A program made the position numbers and the translations under genes. From positions 645,001 through 709,000 of the forward strand of contig NC_083505.1 of NCBI RefSeq assembly GCF_032362555.1: a DNA stretch of 64,000 nucleotides, written 5' to 3'. This DNA comes from Amyelois transitella (taxonomy: Eukaryota > Arthropoda > Insecta > Lepidoptera > Pyralidae). The notes beneath the pieces are model-generated. The model ran no database searches. It saw nothing but the letters and a program-made list of their open reading frames with translations, and was not told the origin of the DNA. Below are positions 48,001-61,300 of the stretch, in pieces. Every line of letters starts with the position of its first letter. Within the stretch, counting starts at the first letter, position 1.

Positions 48001-51000
48001 TGCTAAGGGTTACATTGGTCGAGTGGAATTGACAGTATTATTTTTATACTTATGATCACTAGTGTAGTGAGTCTCGGTCTTACACCCCGTTTTTGAGAAA
48101 TTTCCCCGGGACGTGACTCCAACAAATGGAAAATCAGAAGACACCGTGGCCAAATATAGGCGCTGCTGATGAGAGAAATGAAGACTTATTGGAGAAATTA
48201 ATGTTTGTTTATTTCAGTCGAATCCAGATACCGAAAAAAAGGAAGTTTTGGCAGACAGTTTGTTTATTTGTTTGGACGCGCTAATCTCAGGAACTAGGTA
48301 CTGGTTCAAATTGTAAAGTTCTTTTTGCGTTGAATAGACCATTTATCGAGGGTGCCTTAAGGCTATACATCATCACGCTGCAACTAAAAGAAATAAAAAA
48401 GTAAAAAAAAAACGGGGAAAATTATTCATCTTTGAGGGCTTCAATGATGCCCAAAATTACTTTTCCACGCGGACAAAGTTGCGGGCACAGCTAGTGTAAG
48501 TTTACTATTTGTAAATGTATTGCCCTTCCAATTGGCTTTTGATCCAAGTTCTTCAATACAAGATTTTGTTTCTCTTTTATCCTATTGTTCAATGTAAGGA
48601 ATCGTTTTTCCTTTCTAGACTTGTCAAAATCAGTCGACCAATGTAAACAAAACTCAGACTCAAGAAAATTAAGTGCGGCCTCTACGATAAATAGGTTTCG
48701 TTACTCTTTCAGATTTATTGCGATCTATAAAAGTTTCGCAGCTCCTGTGTGGAGGGCCAGTGGATTTTCTTGGTTTATCAGTTTGTGGGAAAAATGGGGG
48801 AAAATCAACCATTTTCTACGGTTATGCGAGCAGGAATGACATACATACATACATACATACATATGGTCACGTCTATATCCCTTGCGGGGTAGACAGAGCC
48901 AACAGTCATGAAAGACTGAATGGCCACGTTCAGCTATTTGGCTTAATGATAGAATTGAGTTTCAACTAGTGACAGGTTGCTGGCCCATCGCCTAAAAAAG
49001 AATCCGAAGTTTGTAAGCCTATCCCTTAGTCGCCTTTTACGACATCCATGGGAAAGAGATGGAGTGGTCCTATTCTTTTTTGTATTGCTGCCGGGAACCA
49101 CACGGCATAGCAGGAATGATGTAAAAATAAATAGTACCTGAGATCAAATAACGTAGTTGCGGCTCGGGTCCCGTCTTCCAATAGCGAAGGGCCATCTCCT
49201 GGTGCGTAACACAGACTTAACATCCCCTTTGAGAAGGGCTACAACGTCGTCTAGATAGCGCAGCGCGCGCGACTCGTCGGTCAGCGCACGCGCAGCCGCC
49301 GCGCAGCGACAGGCGCGCGCTGATTGTGCCTGGAAATATATTTATATTTATTTGACACTTGCTTATAATTTCATGATCACACCTTTGAATAATTGAAAGT
49401 GTTGAAAGTATAGGTACATATAATTTTTTTGGGAAAGAGAGTGGTCCTATACATATCGTAAAAGGCAAATAAGGGATAGGTTTATAAACTTGTCAGTATT
49501 TAAATTTCAATTCTATCATTTATCCAAAAAGCTGAACGTGGTCTCTCAGTATTTTCAAAACTGTTGGCTATGTCTACCCCGCATGGGATATAGACGTGAT
49601 TATATGTAAGTATAATCTTTTTGAAATTATGGGCGATTGAAGTGGATACATTTTTTTTATAAAGTCGTCATTTATTAACAGGACTCCGTCTTGTTCCTAT
49701 TTTTATTAGAGCATTCTGTGATAAAAAGGTTCTATATATTCTTGATAGGTTATCTCTAAAAAAACACGTAAACCACCCTTCATAATATTTATTATCTGAG
49801 GCTAGATAAGTTCCTACGGTTGGTGGGTAATTTTTCATTATTCTCCGAAAAATAATCACTACATAGTATAAAACAAAGTCGCTATTTTAGTCTGTTTGTC
49901 TGTATGCTTAAATCTTTAAAATTACGCAACGAATTTTGATGCGGTTTTTTGTAACAGGTAGAGTGATTCAAGAGGAAGGTTTTTATGTATAATAACATTT
50001 ATAATTTTGCATCCGTGCGAAGCCGGGGCGGGTCGCTAGTAAAAAATATATACATTACTAGCTAACCCGGAAAACGTTGTATTGTATTTTGTGGGTATGA
50101 AAAATGGATGTTGGCCGATTGTCAGATCTACTCATTATGCTCACAAAATTTCATGAGAATCGGTCTAGCCGTTTCGGAAGAGAACGGGAAAATTTCATGA
50201 GAATCGGTCAAGCCGTTTCGGAGGAGTACGGGAACGAACATTGTGACACGAGAATTTTATACGAGTATATAAAGATACATGACTGTTTATGCCCGTGTGG
50301 TTACCGGCACTTTTATATATGACCACAACATATGTTAATAATTACCATTCCTTGATCCTGGACATAGGACCTTTAGGAAGGACGTAACCGGGAGGGACGT
50401 GCCGTGTGGTTCCCGGCATCAAGAGAAAAAATAATAGGTTCACTCCATCTCTTTCCCACGGATGTCGAAAAAGGCGACTAAGGAATAGGCTTATAAACTT
50501 GAGATTATTTGAATGTCACTATTTGAATCTCAATTCTATCTTTAAGCCAAACAGCCGAATGTGGCCTATCGGTCTTTTCAAGCCTGTTGGCTCTGTCTAC
50601 CCCGGGAATATAGACGTGATTATATGTATGTATGTAACCGGGAGAGATAACAGTAGGATTTCTATATTCACTGTCGCATAAATATGAAATGTAGTGACGA
50701 AAAACATAGCGTGTGCAAAACCAGACCGCGTCTCGTCAACGTGTAGCAACTCAGCCGTGAACGACACAGAGTTTAATTGAATTAGACTTGCAATCAGATG
50801 CGAATTAAAGTATTAGTAACAAATTTATGAGATCAATAATTATTCATACTACACAGATTTAAGAGATCTATATTTGTATATTGACGTCCGATGAAAATGC
50901 TGCAGTGCAGTTTGTTCCGCCGCTTCTTCTACACATGCGCTTTGGAAGCGGTAGTTGTTATAATTAGATTTAAGTGATGTGACGTCAATAAGTGATACCT

Positions 51001-51068
51001 TGTATCCAATTTTGAAAATAAATCTATTCTATTCTATTCTACTGACTTTGTTATCTATGTTTAAAAAG

Positions 51069-51104
<36 letters not shown>

Positions 51105-54100
51105 GTCACGTCTATATCTCTTGCGGGGCAGACAGAGCCAACAGTCTTGAAAATACTGAAAGGCCACGTTCGGTTGCTTGGCTCAATGATAGATTAAAAA
51201 AAGTAACCTTACAAACATAATTTTTACACGAAACGACTCCCATCTGACCTCCGCAACGTTTACAGGTAAACCTAACCCGTATTGGATCCGTGGTGAAACG
51301 AAATATTATGTCTATGTTAAATTAGTTATCATTGTGTCCACATATTGCTGTAAGCCGTGCAAAAACTGATAGGGAAGACCGCAGTGAAAGTGCAGTTAAT
51401 TATACAACGATGGTTGATATTTTACGCTACAAAAACGAACTAGTTTTGAAACCGGTTGTTGTAATTAGATTTCTGTATTGATTAATTAATATGTTGCAAT
51501 ATTTAGGTATTGGTATTTATTTTGAAATATTATATCGAAAAGGACTTAATTGTTTTATTGTTCACTTGTATTTTTACACGTGTGCAAAACGTGTTCTTGG
51601 TGAGTTTCTAAGATAAACATAACATATAATCACGTCTATGTTCCCTGCAGGGCAGACAGAGTCAACAGTCATCAAAAGACTGAAAGGCCACGCTCAGCTG
51701 CCTGGCATAAAGATAGAATTGACCTGTTTCTAGATTTACCTGTATATCCTATTATTACATGTTATTTCGTTACTAGCACATAATGTACATATTATGTATA
51801 TTAAATTAATATACATGTTACTCTTTAATATACATATTATGTATATTAAAGAGTAACATTACAAATAATAAAGAAAGATATATTATATCTTTCTTTATTA
51901 TTTGTACCTACACTCATATTTGTTAGAAAAAGGATAATTAATGAGAACAGGACTTGCTGATAAATGTGACACATAAATAGCCCGGTCAACAACATATTGA
52001 TAAGGTTGCATTGATAAACGAGTGATTTTAACAAATTCACGCATACTATCAAATAAATAAACGATTGATGATAATTTGCGAAACTAATTCCCGTACTCAT
52101 ATACATTATAAACTTTGTCAAAGAAATTACGCTTTCAAACAAGTTGGTTATTAACATTAAATTTCTTGTTCCATTTAATTGTCTACTAAATCAATCCGGA
52201 CAATACCTTTAATAGAGGTAAAGTTGAAATTAAAGTAACTAAAGACCCTGAGACCTGATGGAAGCAATAAAACAGATATCACTTATGTGAAAAGTTGTGC
52301 AGAACTGCAAATTAAAAGCCTCTAGAAAATAACTATAACTAAGTGAAGCAAAGCAAGTGTAATAGCGTGCGTTTGGGTTTCCGAGCAACGGTACCAACGC
52401 TCAAGGGTCGCGGCGGGCCACGCGCCGAGCCAGCACCTGGATGTCCTCCTGGATGCCCGCCAGCTCCTCGTGGAGGTCCCTGGACTCCGCCAGCAGGGCG
52501 TCCAAGCGCCGCGAAGCTGCAGTCAGACCACTCTCTTGCCAATCTTCGTCCTCTTCCACAGACAACGCCAATTTGCCCATCCGCTCCCGCTCGAACGCCT
52601 CCCTTAACCCTCCCCCTTTTTTTCTGAACTCCCGAAGTAATTCCCTCCTTATATTCCTCCCCGATCTCTCGTCCTCCTCTGCTTCTCTCAGTTCCTCAGC
52701 TAAAGATCTTTCGGTACTAGAGTTTTGATTCACTACACTAACTTTCACTTCCTCGGCGTTTTTCACGTCTTCCTCATCACTATGCCGGTCCGATTCACTA
52801 TGCACTTGTGGTTCTGGCGTCGGATTCATTGAGAGATTCTGGGGACTAGGAGAGAGTAGAGCTCTTTGGAGAAACCGCCGGGTGTCTTCGTCCAGAGGTC
52901 TGGTGAGACCTCTGCGAGGCGCCGGCTTGATGATAGCTTCGAGGGCATCTCGCCCCGGGTCCTCGGGCCTTAGGAGTTCTAAGATTTTCGCGCGTGGAGG
53001 TGATATCGTGGTGCAGATGTCGAACCTTGACACGAGTTTCCCTTTTTGGGGAGACGTGTGCACGTCTCCTGTGGGAGTGTAGGCTCGTAGGTTTTCGTTG
53101 AGGAGTCTATAGTTCTGTATCTTGACGTTGCCTTCCGGGGGGAGGGGTCCGGAGCAGTGTTCTGGTTCCGGCTCGACGATCTCGATGAAGTGCGTGCGCG
53201 GCGTGGTCTGCGCACACGCGTTCATGGCGCGCGCGATCGGCACTCGCACTGGAAAGCGGCCGGCAATCAGCGCCGGCGCAGACGGCTGATAATAATTGCA
53301 ACTAGAGAACGGCCGTGACTTCGCGCACGTAGTAACCGCTTTTCAGTATTTCATGAATGGGATTAGTAACAAGAGAACCGCGTTTTTTCCCCAAAAAGTC
53401 GTTCGTAAAACAGGTTATTAACTATCTTCTTCACTTTTAATGCACTTAACTTACACACACAATGGATTAAAAAATACAATTTTTTCAGAAGCAAAACAAT
53501 ACTGAATTCTACCTCTCCCGGCTGTTCATCAGTCAGTGCTTAGTCTAACTTTTCATTTAACACAGTAATAACAATCCCGTATCGCCCTTTCTCGTCTGCT
53601 CGCGACTATACGAGGACTGACACTAATTTAATTTGAGCCCTATTTGTGGCGCGGAAATCACTGCACCACATTACAAAGTCACTATAAATAGCTTCAATTG
53701 ATTACCTTGTTATGTGGATCTTTAACTAATGGTAGGACATTATAGCGTTGTTGAAAGTCTTTGACTAATGCTAGCATTAATTAAGTAGATTGTTTTGATC
53801 AATTTTTAAATGTTTGTACGTTTTGGCTATTTCTTTTGATATATACATATATTTTTGTTTGTGGTTCCCGGAACCATTACAAAAAAGAATAAGACAACTC
53901 CATCCCTTTCCCATGGATTTTGTAAAAGGCGACTATTGGATAGGCTTACAAACTAGGAATTCTTTTTTAGGGCGATCGGCTAGCAACCTGTCACTATTTG
54001 AATCTCAATTCTATCATTAAGCCAAATAACTGAACGTGGCCTGTCAGTCTTATTAAGACTGTTTGCTCTGTCTACCCCACAAGAGATAAAGACGCGACCG

Positions 54101-57100
54101 TATGTTGATAAAATAAGTCTTTTATATTCCCACTTGCTTGTCCACATTCATCATATTTTTATGTAATTTAGTCGGTTTAGCTGAATTGTAATTGTAAATA
54201 ACATTTGGTTATTTAACCTACAAATATTCCCAGTACAATACACAGGAATGCAATTAGTAATGGCAGTTAATCTGGTGCTAATTAGGCACGTGTAGCGGTC
54301 GTGAGGCATTCGATTATGGTCTAATGGTCATAAATGATATATGTAGTTGTAAGCATAGTATGTGCCGTGTGGTTACCGGCACCAGTACAAAAAAGAACAG
54401 GACCACTCCATCTCGTTCCCATGGATGTCGTAAAAGGCGACTTAGGGATAAGCTTACGAACTTGGGATTCTTTTTTTAGGCGATGGGCCACAATTCTAAC
54501 ATTAAGCCAAATAGCTAAGCGTGGCCTATCAGTCTTTTCAAGACTATTGGCTCTGTCTACCCCACAAGGGATATAGACGTGACCATATGTATGTATAGTA
54601 TGATATAACCTCGTAGAGCAGTCTTTCCCAAAGTGGGCGATAACGCCCCCTTGTAGGCGCTGCAGGTCTCAAGGGGGGCGGTAAGAGACCCAGAAAGGAA
54701 ATGGGGGCGTTGTGTAGAGGCATTATATACATATATAGGTCACAATAATTAATTAAACTAATTTGAAGTTAAAGTGGTTTTTAAATATGTAGGTGAAAAA
54801 ATGGGGGCGCTAAAAAAATATTTATTCTCAAAGTGGGCAGTAGACAAAATAAGTTTGGGACTCTCTGTCGTAGAGCGTCGGTGGTCAGTGTCAGGTTAAA
54901 ATTCGTGATGCGCAGAAAGGCACAGGTTCGAATCTTACTTCGGCCTATGTATCTATGACTATTTAAAAAGTTATGTACATTAGTTTGAATGATAACCGAT
55001 GCTCTTGCGGCGAGGGAAAACGTCGTGAGGAAACCTGCACATTCAGGTAACTGGATGTGTAATCATGGATACGATATGGGTTAGGTTTACCTGCAAAGGT
55101 TGCGAAGATCAAATGAGAGTTGCTTCGTGTAAAAACTTGATTCACCCAATCTAGGATCCATGGTCAAAAGCATACCCCGGGCTCCTCCCCGGAGAGGTGA
55201 GGATGCAACCAGGTCTACAGCCAGGAGGAAGATCCGTGTATACTGCTATTATGGGCCGTGTGGTTCCCGGTACATTACAATAGGACCACTTCATCTCTTT
55301 CGCATATATGTCGTAAAAGGCGACTAAGAGTAGCCTATTTATCTAGTGCAACCCGACTTAACTTTTTGAGTGATTTCAATCCAGTAAATTCTCGTATTTA
55401 TCTTGAAGACCCATAATAGGATCTAACCTAAGCAAAAAATTATATACACTTCTCTTCCATTGAATTGAATACCTTCATCTGTGTAGGAAGTATAGTTACA
55501 AAGTTTATTCCTACAGAAGATAGAAGGAGAAAAGAAGAGAGAAAGAATTAGCATAACATTACTATATTATAAAATTAAGAATATTTGACATTTTTTTTTG
55601 ATAACGGTTATTCAAACATTGTTCAATGAATTGAAATTCTAAAATTTCTTTAACTTATGTACAAGAAGGTTGCCTGCAATCTGGATCTTAGAATAAGCGA
55701 GTAAAGTCCAAAGTATATTTGCTAACAAGATTCAATCACCACAGACATCACACACTAGACAGTAACACATACAAACTTATCATGAGAAGTCCAATTCACG
55801 ATTAGCCCATGGAGCAATTAAACAAAACATTCACCATTATCAGCCGCTACCTGCAAATTATCGCTGATAACGCGATAACGCACGTGGAATTGTGATACGC
55901 CGAAATAGATGGTAATTTCGTCAATTTGGTAATATCAGCGGTGGTCTGGGGTACCCGGTGGAAACCTCATATTCTCTGGCGGGCGGTATTCGAGACCTCT
56001 GCTGATCCTGAAGTTAACACATTTTTATCTTCGGATAAAAAATTTTTGCGGCTATCTTGATTGATTTGGGTATTAATCTATTGATGAATTAGTTGTGTGA
56101 TTCACTTTTGTGCAGTAAGATTTGTGTTTTGTCTTTGTTGCGTTTTGTAGGACTCCGCAATCAACTTTGGTATTATTAAGATGATAAGGACATATATTGT
56201 ACTAGTGGTCACCCGCGACTTCTTCCGCATGAAAACCCTATCAATCCCCCGGGAACTCTGGGATAAAAAGTAGCGTGTTATTCTGGGTCTTTAGCTACCC
56301 ACATACCAAATTTCATCGTAATCGGTTCAGTAGTTTTTGCGTGAAAGAGTAACTAACATTCATACTATCATCCTGACATACTTACTTACAAACTTTCGCA
56401 TTTATAATATTAGTAGGATATGTCTTTCCAATTGTTTCTTTCATTCATTCATTCATTACCATTCGTAAGTGCCGAAAACCACATGGTACTTTAGAATACC
56501 ACTCCATATCTTTCCAAAGGATGTCGTAAAAGGCGCTTGCGCTTAATACACTTGGGACTTTTCTTATAAGCGATGGGTTAGCAACCTGTCACTATTGAAT
56601 CTCAATGTCCGCTTGTTTTATTTAACCTTCGCAAGTGTTACTGATCGGGAATACAAAGTGCCATTGTGTAACAGTGTTACTCAGTGGGAAAACGATAGTT
56701 GCAACGTGTACCACTGCTACACAACGGGAATTTTTTTCCCATTGAGTAACAGTGTTACAGATCGAGGTGTTACTGAATGGGAACAAACCGATTCAAATAG
56801 TGACAGGTTGCTAGCCCATCGCCTAAAAAAAGAATCCCAACTTTGTAAGCCTATCCGTCAGTCGCCTTTTACGACATCCATGGGAAAGAGATGGAGTGGT
56901 CCTATTCTTTTTTGTATTGGTGCCGGGAACCACACGGCACAAATTTCGAATCTCGTACCTACGTGTAACTTGTCAAAAAGATACCTTTACGCGATAAGTG
57001 TACTCAAGTCGAGTGGTCCTCCTTTGGAGTGCGCGGGAGTGTCGCCCGGGTGCTTGCGGGGTGCGGAAGGGGGTGGGGGAGGGCGTTGGGTGGATAGGGA

Positions 57101-57149
57101 AGCCTTCTGGCGTCAACTTGAGGAGTCGGCGGCGGTCGGCAAACCTCAT
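45019..57149 (-). CDS. Unrecognised acidic coiled-coil protein, reconstructed, 387 aa
   Basis: Four exons are inferred: 56985-57149 (ATG at 57149, context AAATAATGA), 52437-53285, 49222-49329 and 45019-45060. Phases all match (165+849+108+42 = 388 codons). The second exon alone has about 280 open codons. Residues 1-55 are basic and proline-rich (GFPIHPTPSPTPFRTPQ). Residues 56-200 contain THFIEIVEPEPEH and ICTTISPPRAKILELLRPED. Residues 240-370 are highly charged and helical (RSLAEELREAEEDE; SRRLDALLAESRDLHEELAG), then ALTDESRALRYLDDVVALLK and the end RELMDYDADLLSH. There is no signal peptide or membrane segment, so it is probably cytosolic. I do not recognise the family. The small first and last exons are the weak points. 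If the second exon is read through its donor it stops after VLARRVARRDP. Confidence 0.55.
45203..45434 (+). mobile_element. Family D SINE, full length
   Basis: This is the best-preserved copy: A box TGGCGCAGCGGTAGTGCGC, B box GGTTCGAATCC, body to CTCAATCTGTGTAATTTGTC. Confidence 0.85.
46605..46810 (-). repeat. Family A repeat, reverse
   Basis: It is preceded by a reverse LINE 3' end (46440-46590), so two unrelated families share the (CATA)n junction. Confidence 0.7.
47250..47452 (-). repeat. RTE-like tail (family H), reverse
   Basis: It runs from ACTAGAGGCCGCCCGCGACT to the ATAATAGTACATAGTAGGAT end. Intronic in the acidic coiled-coil gene. Confidence 0.75.
48265..48496 (+). repeat. RTE-like tail, third copy of the type at base 1
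   Basis: It ends GTTGCGGGCACAGCTAGT and lies in an intron of the acidic coiled-coil gene. Confidence 0.7.
48840..49107 (-). repeat. Family A repeat, reverse, full length
   Basis: It starts with (CATA)n and ends GCCGGGAACCACACGGCA, 115 bp from the end of the 49222-49329 exon. Confidence 0.8.
49855..50275. repeat. Two RTE-like tails in tandem
   Basis: 49855-50041 is the reverse of the family F tail at 24694. 50055-50275 is a different tail (CTAACCCGGAAAACGTTGTA) with AAAATTTCATGAGAATCGGT repeated twice. Confidence 0.7.
50399..50636 (+). repeat. Family A repeat, internally deleted
   Basis: The GGCGATGGGCTAGCAACC segment is missing; both ends are otherwise present. Confidence 0.75.
50855..51040 (+). 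mobile_element. Family B SINE, 5'-truncated
   Basis: It begins at GATTTAAGAGATCTATATTT and ends in TCTATTCTATTCTATTCTA. Confidence 0.75.
51786..51906. repeat. Cluster of AT-rich palindromes
   Basis: 51860-51906 is a perfect 22-bp hairpin with a 3-nt loop. Just before it, GTTACTCTTTAATATA pairs with TATTAAAGAGTAAC, and ATGTATATTAAATTAATATACAT is self-complementary. Confidence 0.85.
53862..54105 (+). repeat. Family A repeat, near full length
   Basis: This forward copy starts GTGGTTCCCGGAACC and lies in the first intron of the acidic coiled-coil gene. Confidence 0.75.
54362..54597 (+). repeat. Family A repeat with internal deletion
   Basis: Both ends are present. The AGCAACCTGTCACTATTTGA block is missing after GGCGATGGGC. 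Confidence 0.75.
54619..54867. mobile_element. hAT-type MITE with 8-bp target duplication
   Basis: The 249-bp element starts CAGTCTTTCCCAAAGT and ends AAGTTTGGGACTCTCTG, imperfect terminal inverted repeats of the hAT form. It is flanked by TCGTAGAG at 54611-54618 and 54868-54875. There is no ORF. It sits inside a family E SINE head that continues at 54876. Confidence 0.85.
56200..56425 (-). repeat. RTE-like tail (family H), reverse
   Basis: It runs from ACTAGTGGTCACCCGCGACT to TTTATAATATTAGTAGGAT. Confidence 0.75.
56785..56942 (-). repeat. Family A repeat, reverse, GTGCCG half
   Basis: It ends GGTGCCGGGAACCACACGGC, 43 bp from the donor of the first exon of the acidic coiled-coil gene. Confidence 0.75.
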
Positions 57150-57813
57150 TATTTGCTGGTTCGAGACTGACACCGACTTTAGGGAGAAAAGTTTCCCTTA
57201 TCTGTTAGCGTCGGTAATTTCTGTTAATGTTTTGAGTATTCTTTTTGATTTTTAGACGTGTTTTGTTTTAGAGCCTATAATATCTGGTGTTGTGCAGGCG
57301 AACTAATTCATTGATTTTGTTTTATTCTAGTTAACTAATTGATTTACAGATAATAAAAATGTTCAAGGATTTTTTCTTCTTACCCGTTCTTCGAAATTTG
57401 AAATTTATAGCATGTAGGTTCCGTATGTAGTTTAAAATTTTAATAACAGATGATTTCTCAGAATTTGTATGGAAACTGAAAATTAACAGAATTTTTAATT
57501 CCACTTGCAGAGCTCTGAGCGAATTCTCGTAAGGTAGGCACAGGGTTGCTGTATACATAACCCACCTTAATCTTCATCATATACCACTCTATGTCTGGTT
57601 AGTTAAGTATAAATCTGTCATTTTCTGTATCTATATTATATACAGATATATGTTATATTGTTATTTCGACGATAAACTTTTAACCCATCGATATAAGCCG
57701 ATGCTTTACATACGTACATACATATAATCACATACATTTGTACTTTTTTCTTGTTACTGTGTAAATTTCTATGCAATAAAGATATTACAAACAAACAAAC
57801 ATACATATATATA

Positions 57814-58014
57814 TGTGGGTTGTGAACGTTTTTTTATTTAAGTTATTCGTTATTTTTAGTTATTGCTAGCACTGGCAACTTTATTTTAGAAGGAAAAATG
57901 ACGTGAGATGTCAAAGGGTGTCAATAAGAAATGGAAGTTTGTAAGAGGTATTAGTCTATTATAAAAACCGAAATAAGATATTTGTTTTACTTAATCTAAC
58001 TGAGTAATCCCACA
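57814..58014 (+). repeat. 5' LTR
   Basis: 201 bp. A TATA-like TATAAAAA at 57960-57967 may position the transcription start; the LTR ends GAGTAATCCCACA. Confidence 0.95.
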
Positions 58015-58021
58015 ACTTTTT

Positions 58022-58039
58022 TGGGGGCTCGTCCGGGAT
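58022..58039 (+). other. Primer-binding site, tRNA-Pro type
   Basis: TGGGGGCTCGTCCGGGAT lies 7 nt after the 5' LTR. The same 18-mer type is the known proline-tRNA primer site of some vertebrate retroviruses; here it belongs to an insect retrotransposon. Confidence 0.85.
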
Positions 58040-58391
58040 CGTGCTCAATATTGGATTGAAGTGAAAAAAACACGACTGAAGACGAAAAATCAAGACGACT
58101 ATTTAAGAAGGCAAGTCATCGACGGACATATTACAGACTGTTTTACCGACTGTTACTATCCGACGGTTCATGCTTAACCGCTCCGTGACGTCATTTCTGA
58201 ATGCAGTTTTACCGACGCTGATGGAAAAAATATTGCCAGATACATGAATAACGTTATTTGTATTCGTTATTTATTAACGTTATGATAAGCTGATACAACG
58301 ATTTATGATATTCAGAAATAACGTTAGCCCGATTTTATTATGAAGAACTAAAGACTTTAATTAATTTTCACATTGAAGACGAATATTATTG

Positions 58392-61300
58392 ATGAGTGCA
58401 AAGAAAATATCTTATTGTACGGCACAAAGACGACTTTCATTTAAGACGAATAAGATTGCAACTAAGATGCCGCCGAAGAAAAATACCCAAGACTCAGATG
58501 TAGAAGACGTTGAAGATGTTGAGGTACAGATATCATTCAGAGACTTGGAAAAGTCTATGAATACTTTCACTGGAGATGATACTTACCCGGTTAACGAATT
58601 TATTGAAGAATTTGAAGATGTTGCTGATTTGATGAAATGGACTAACGTCGAAAAATTAATTTACGCGAAAAGGCTTTTAGGAGGTACAGCTAAATTATTT
58701 CTACGTTCAATGGGAAGAATTAAAGATTACTCTGGGTTGAAAAAAGCATTAAAAGAAGAATTTGGTCCGAAATTAAACAGCGCTACGATTCATAAAAGAC
58801 TGAGCACCCGCAAGATGAAGAATGATGAAACGTATCAACAGTATTTTTTGACAATGAAAGAAATCGCTCTGCATGGTAAAGTTGAAGATGTTGCTTTAAT
58901 GGAATACGTAATTGATGGTATTAGAGACACAGAATCTAATAAAGCTATACTCTATGGTGCTTCAGACCTTAAGGAATTTCGGAAAAAGTTGGATATTTAC
59001 AGCGAGTTTAGAAAGAAGATGTCTTCACGTTCCAATTATGTTTCTCCTTCAACATCAGTCCAGTCTGGATCTAGAAAGAAAAATGACGCCGCACCACTTA
59101 AGAAACGATGTTATAATTGTGGAGATTTAAACCACCAATCATCAGCGTGTACCAAAGGCATTAAATGCTTCAGATGTAACGAGTTTGGACACAAAGGACC
59201 CGACTGTCCGAACCAAGTAAAAAAGACGTTAAATATTTTGAAGAATGACAAGATCGAAGCTCCTTTTAAGCTAGTCAAGATTAATTCTACCCCGATGATA
59301 TCACTTGTTGACACCGGAAGTGATGTTAACCTCATAACTGAAACTGGATTTGAAGATATAAAACGAAAGATTACTGACTATAAAGATATGAAGATTTGTT
59401 TAACTGGTATAGCTGAAAAAGAAATGTTTACAGAAGGAATATTTACTGCAAAAGTTGAAATTGATGATGGATTCTCGGATATGACTTTCTACGTTGTGAA
59501 AGATAATGCCATTCCCGTAAGATTGATTATTGGCAACCCGATCCTGAAAGAGTTTGAAGTTAAATTCACTAAAGATGGAATCGAAATGGAAAAGATCATG
59601 CATCTAACCCTACTAATAGAAAAGAATGACAATACTGAAGAATTTACTATGGAAGACTCACAATACACAGCTGAAATAAAGAAGATGATAAAAGACTATA
59701 ATCCTAAAGAAGATACTAAGAAAAGTAATGTAACATTAAAAATAATACTTACCGATGAAACGCCGATATACCAAAGTCCACGTCGCCTGTCACCTCTGGA
59801 AACAGATATAGTTCGTAAACAGATTAATGAGTGGCTGGATAAAGAGATAATAAGACCTAGTAAATCAGATTTTGCATGCGCAATAGTTTTAGCTAATAAA
59901 AAAGATGGAACCAAAAGAATTTGTATGGACTACAGAGGAATTAACAAGAAGATAATAAGAGAAAGATTTCCTTTGCCGCTGATTGATGATCAGATTGATA
60001 AATTAAAAGAAGCTATTATATTTACGTCTCTTGATTTAAAAAATGGATTTAATCACGTGGATGTTGATGTAGATAGTCGGAAGTACACTTCTTTTGTGAC
60101 ACCGCAAGGCCAGTTCGAGTTTATCAAAATGCCGTTCGGTCTATGCACAGCGCCATCCGTTTTTCAAAGATATATCAACGATGTTTTTCACGATTACATA
60201 ACTGATGGTACTGTACTATCTTATCTTGATGATTTAATCATTCCCGCAAAGACAGAAGAAGAATCACTGGCTAAAACAAAGAAAATATTTAAAAGAGCGG
60301 AAGAATTTGGTCTGATATTCAATTGGAAAAAATGTCATTTTATGAAGAAGGAAATAGAATATTTAGGATACATAATTTGTAACAATGAAGTAAGACCATC
60401 CAAAGAGAAAATAAAAGCTGTTGCAAATTTCGAAAAGCCCACTAATATCAAAGCCGTTCAATCGTTTCTTGGTTTAACTGGATATTTCAGAAAGTTTGTT
60501 CAGAATTATTCTCTAATTGCGAAACCTATGACAGATCTGTTAAAGAAAGGAGTTGTTTTTAATTTTGACGAAATATGTGAACAAGCCTTTATAAGATTAA
60601 AGAATTCACTTACCAATTCACCGGTTCTCCGAATTTATAATCCTGCTTTATATACAGAAGTACACACCGATGCAAGTGCAGATGGTTACGGAGCTGTTTT
60701 ATTACAAAAAAATCCGATTGATGATCAGTTACACCCAGTGCACTTTATGAGTAAAAAGACTACTCCAGCTGAGAAGAAGTATCATAGTTATTATTTAGAA
60801 ATTTTGGCTATTGTTGAAGCAATAAAGAAATTTAGAGTATACTTACAAGGGATACACTTCAAAATTGTAACCGATTGTTCTGCATTAACGATGACACTAC
60901 AAAAGAAAGACTTACCTCCACGAGTTGCACGATGGGCCTTATTGCTCGAAGAATACGACTATGAGATAGAACACCGATCTGGATCACGAATGAAACACGC
61001 AGATGCGCTGAGCAGATATCCTGTCTGTTTAGTTCTTTCAGAAACTACAGCTCGGATAAAGAAAGCACAAAACGAAGACGAACATGTAAGATTGATTAAG
61101 AAGATTTTAGAGACAGAAGATTACAAAGATTATGTTGTTCAGAATGAAATATTGTATAAGTGGAAAGACGGAAATAAAATAATTGTTATACCTAAAAAGA
61201 TGCAATGGGAGATCATTAGGAAGAATCACGAGAAAGGTCATTTCGGAATAGTAAAGACTGAGGAACTTATAGAGAGAGAATATTATATAGAGAATTTAAG

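Noticed and set aside
56595..57170. 191-codon plus-strand frame
   Set aside because: It runs through a reverse family A repeat and then antisense to the inferred first exon of the acidic coiled-coil gene. Its composition changes abruptly along its length.
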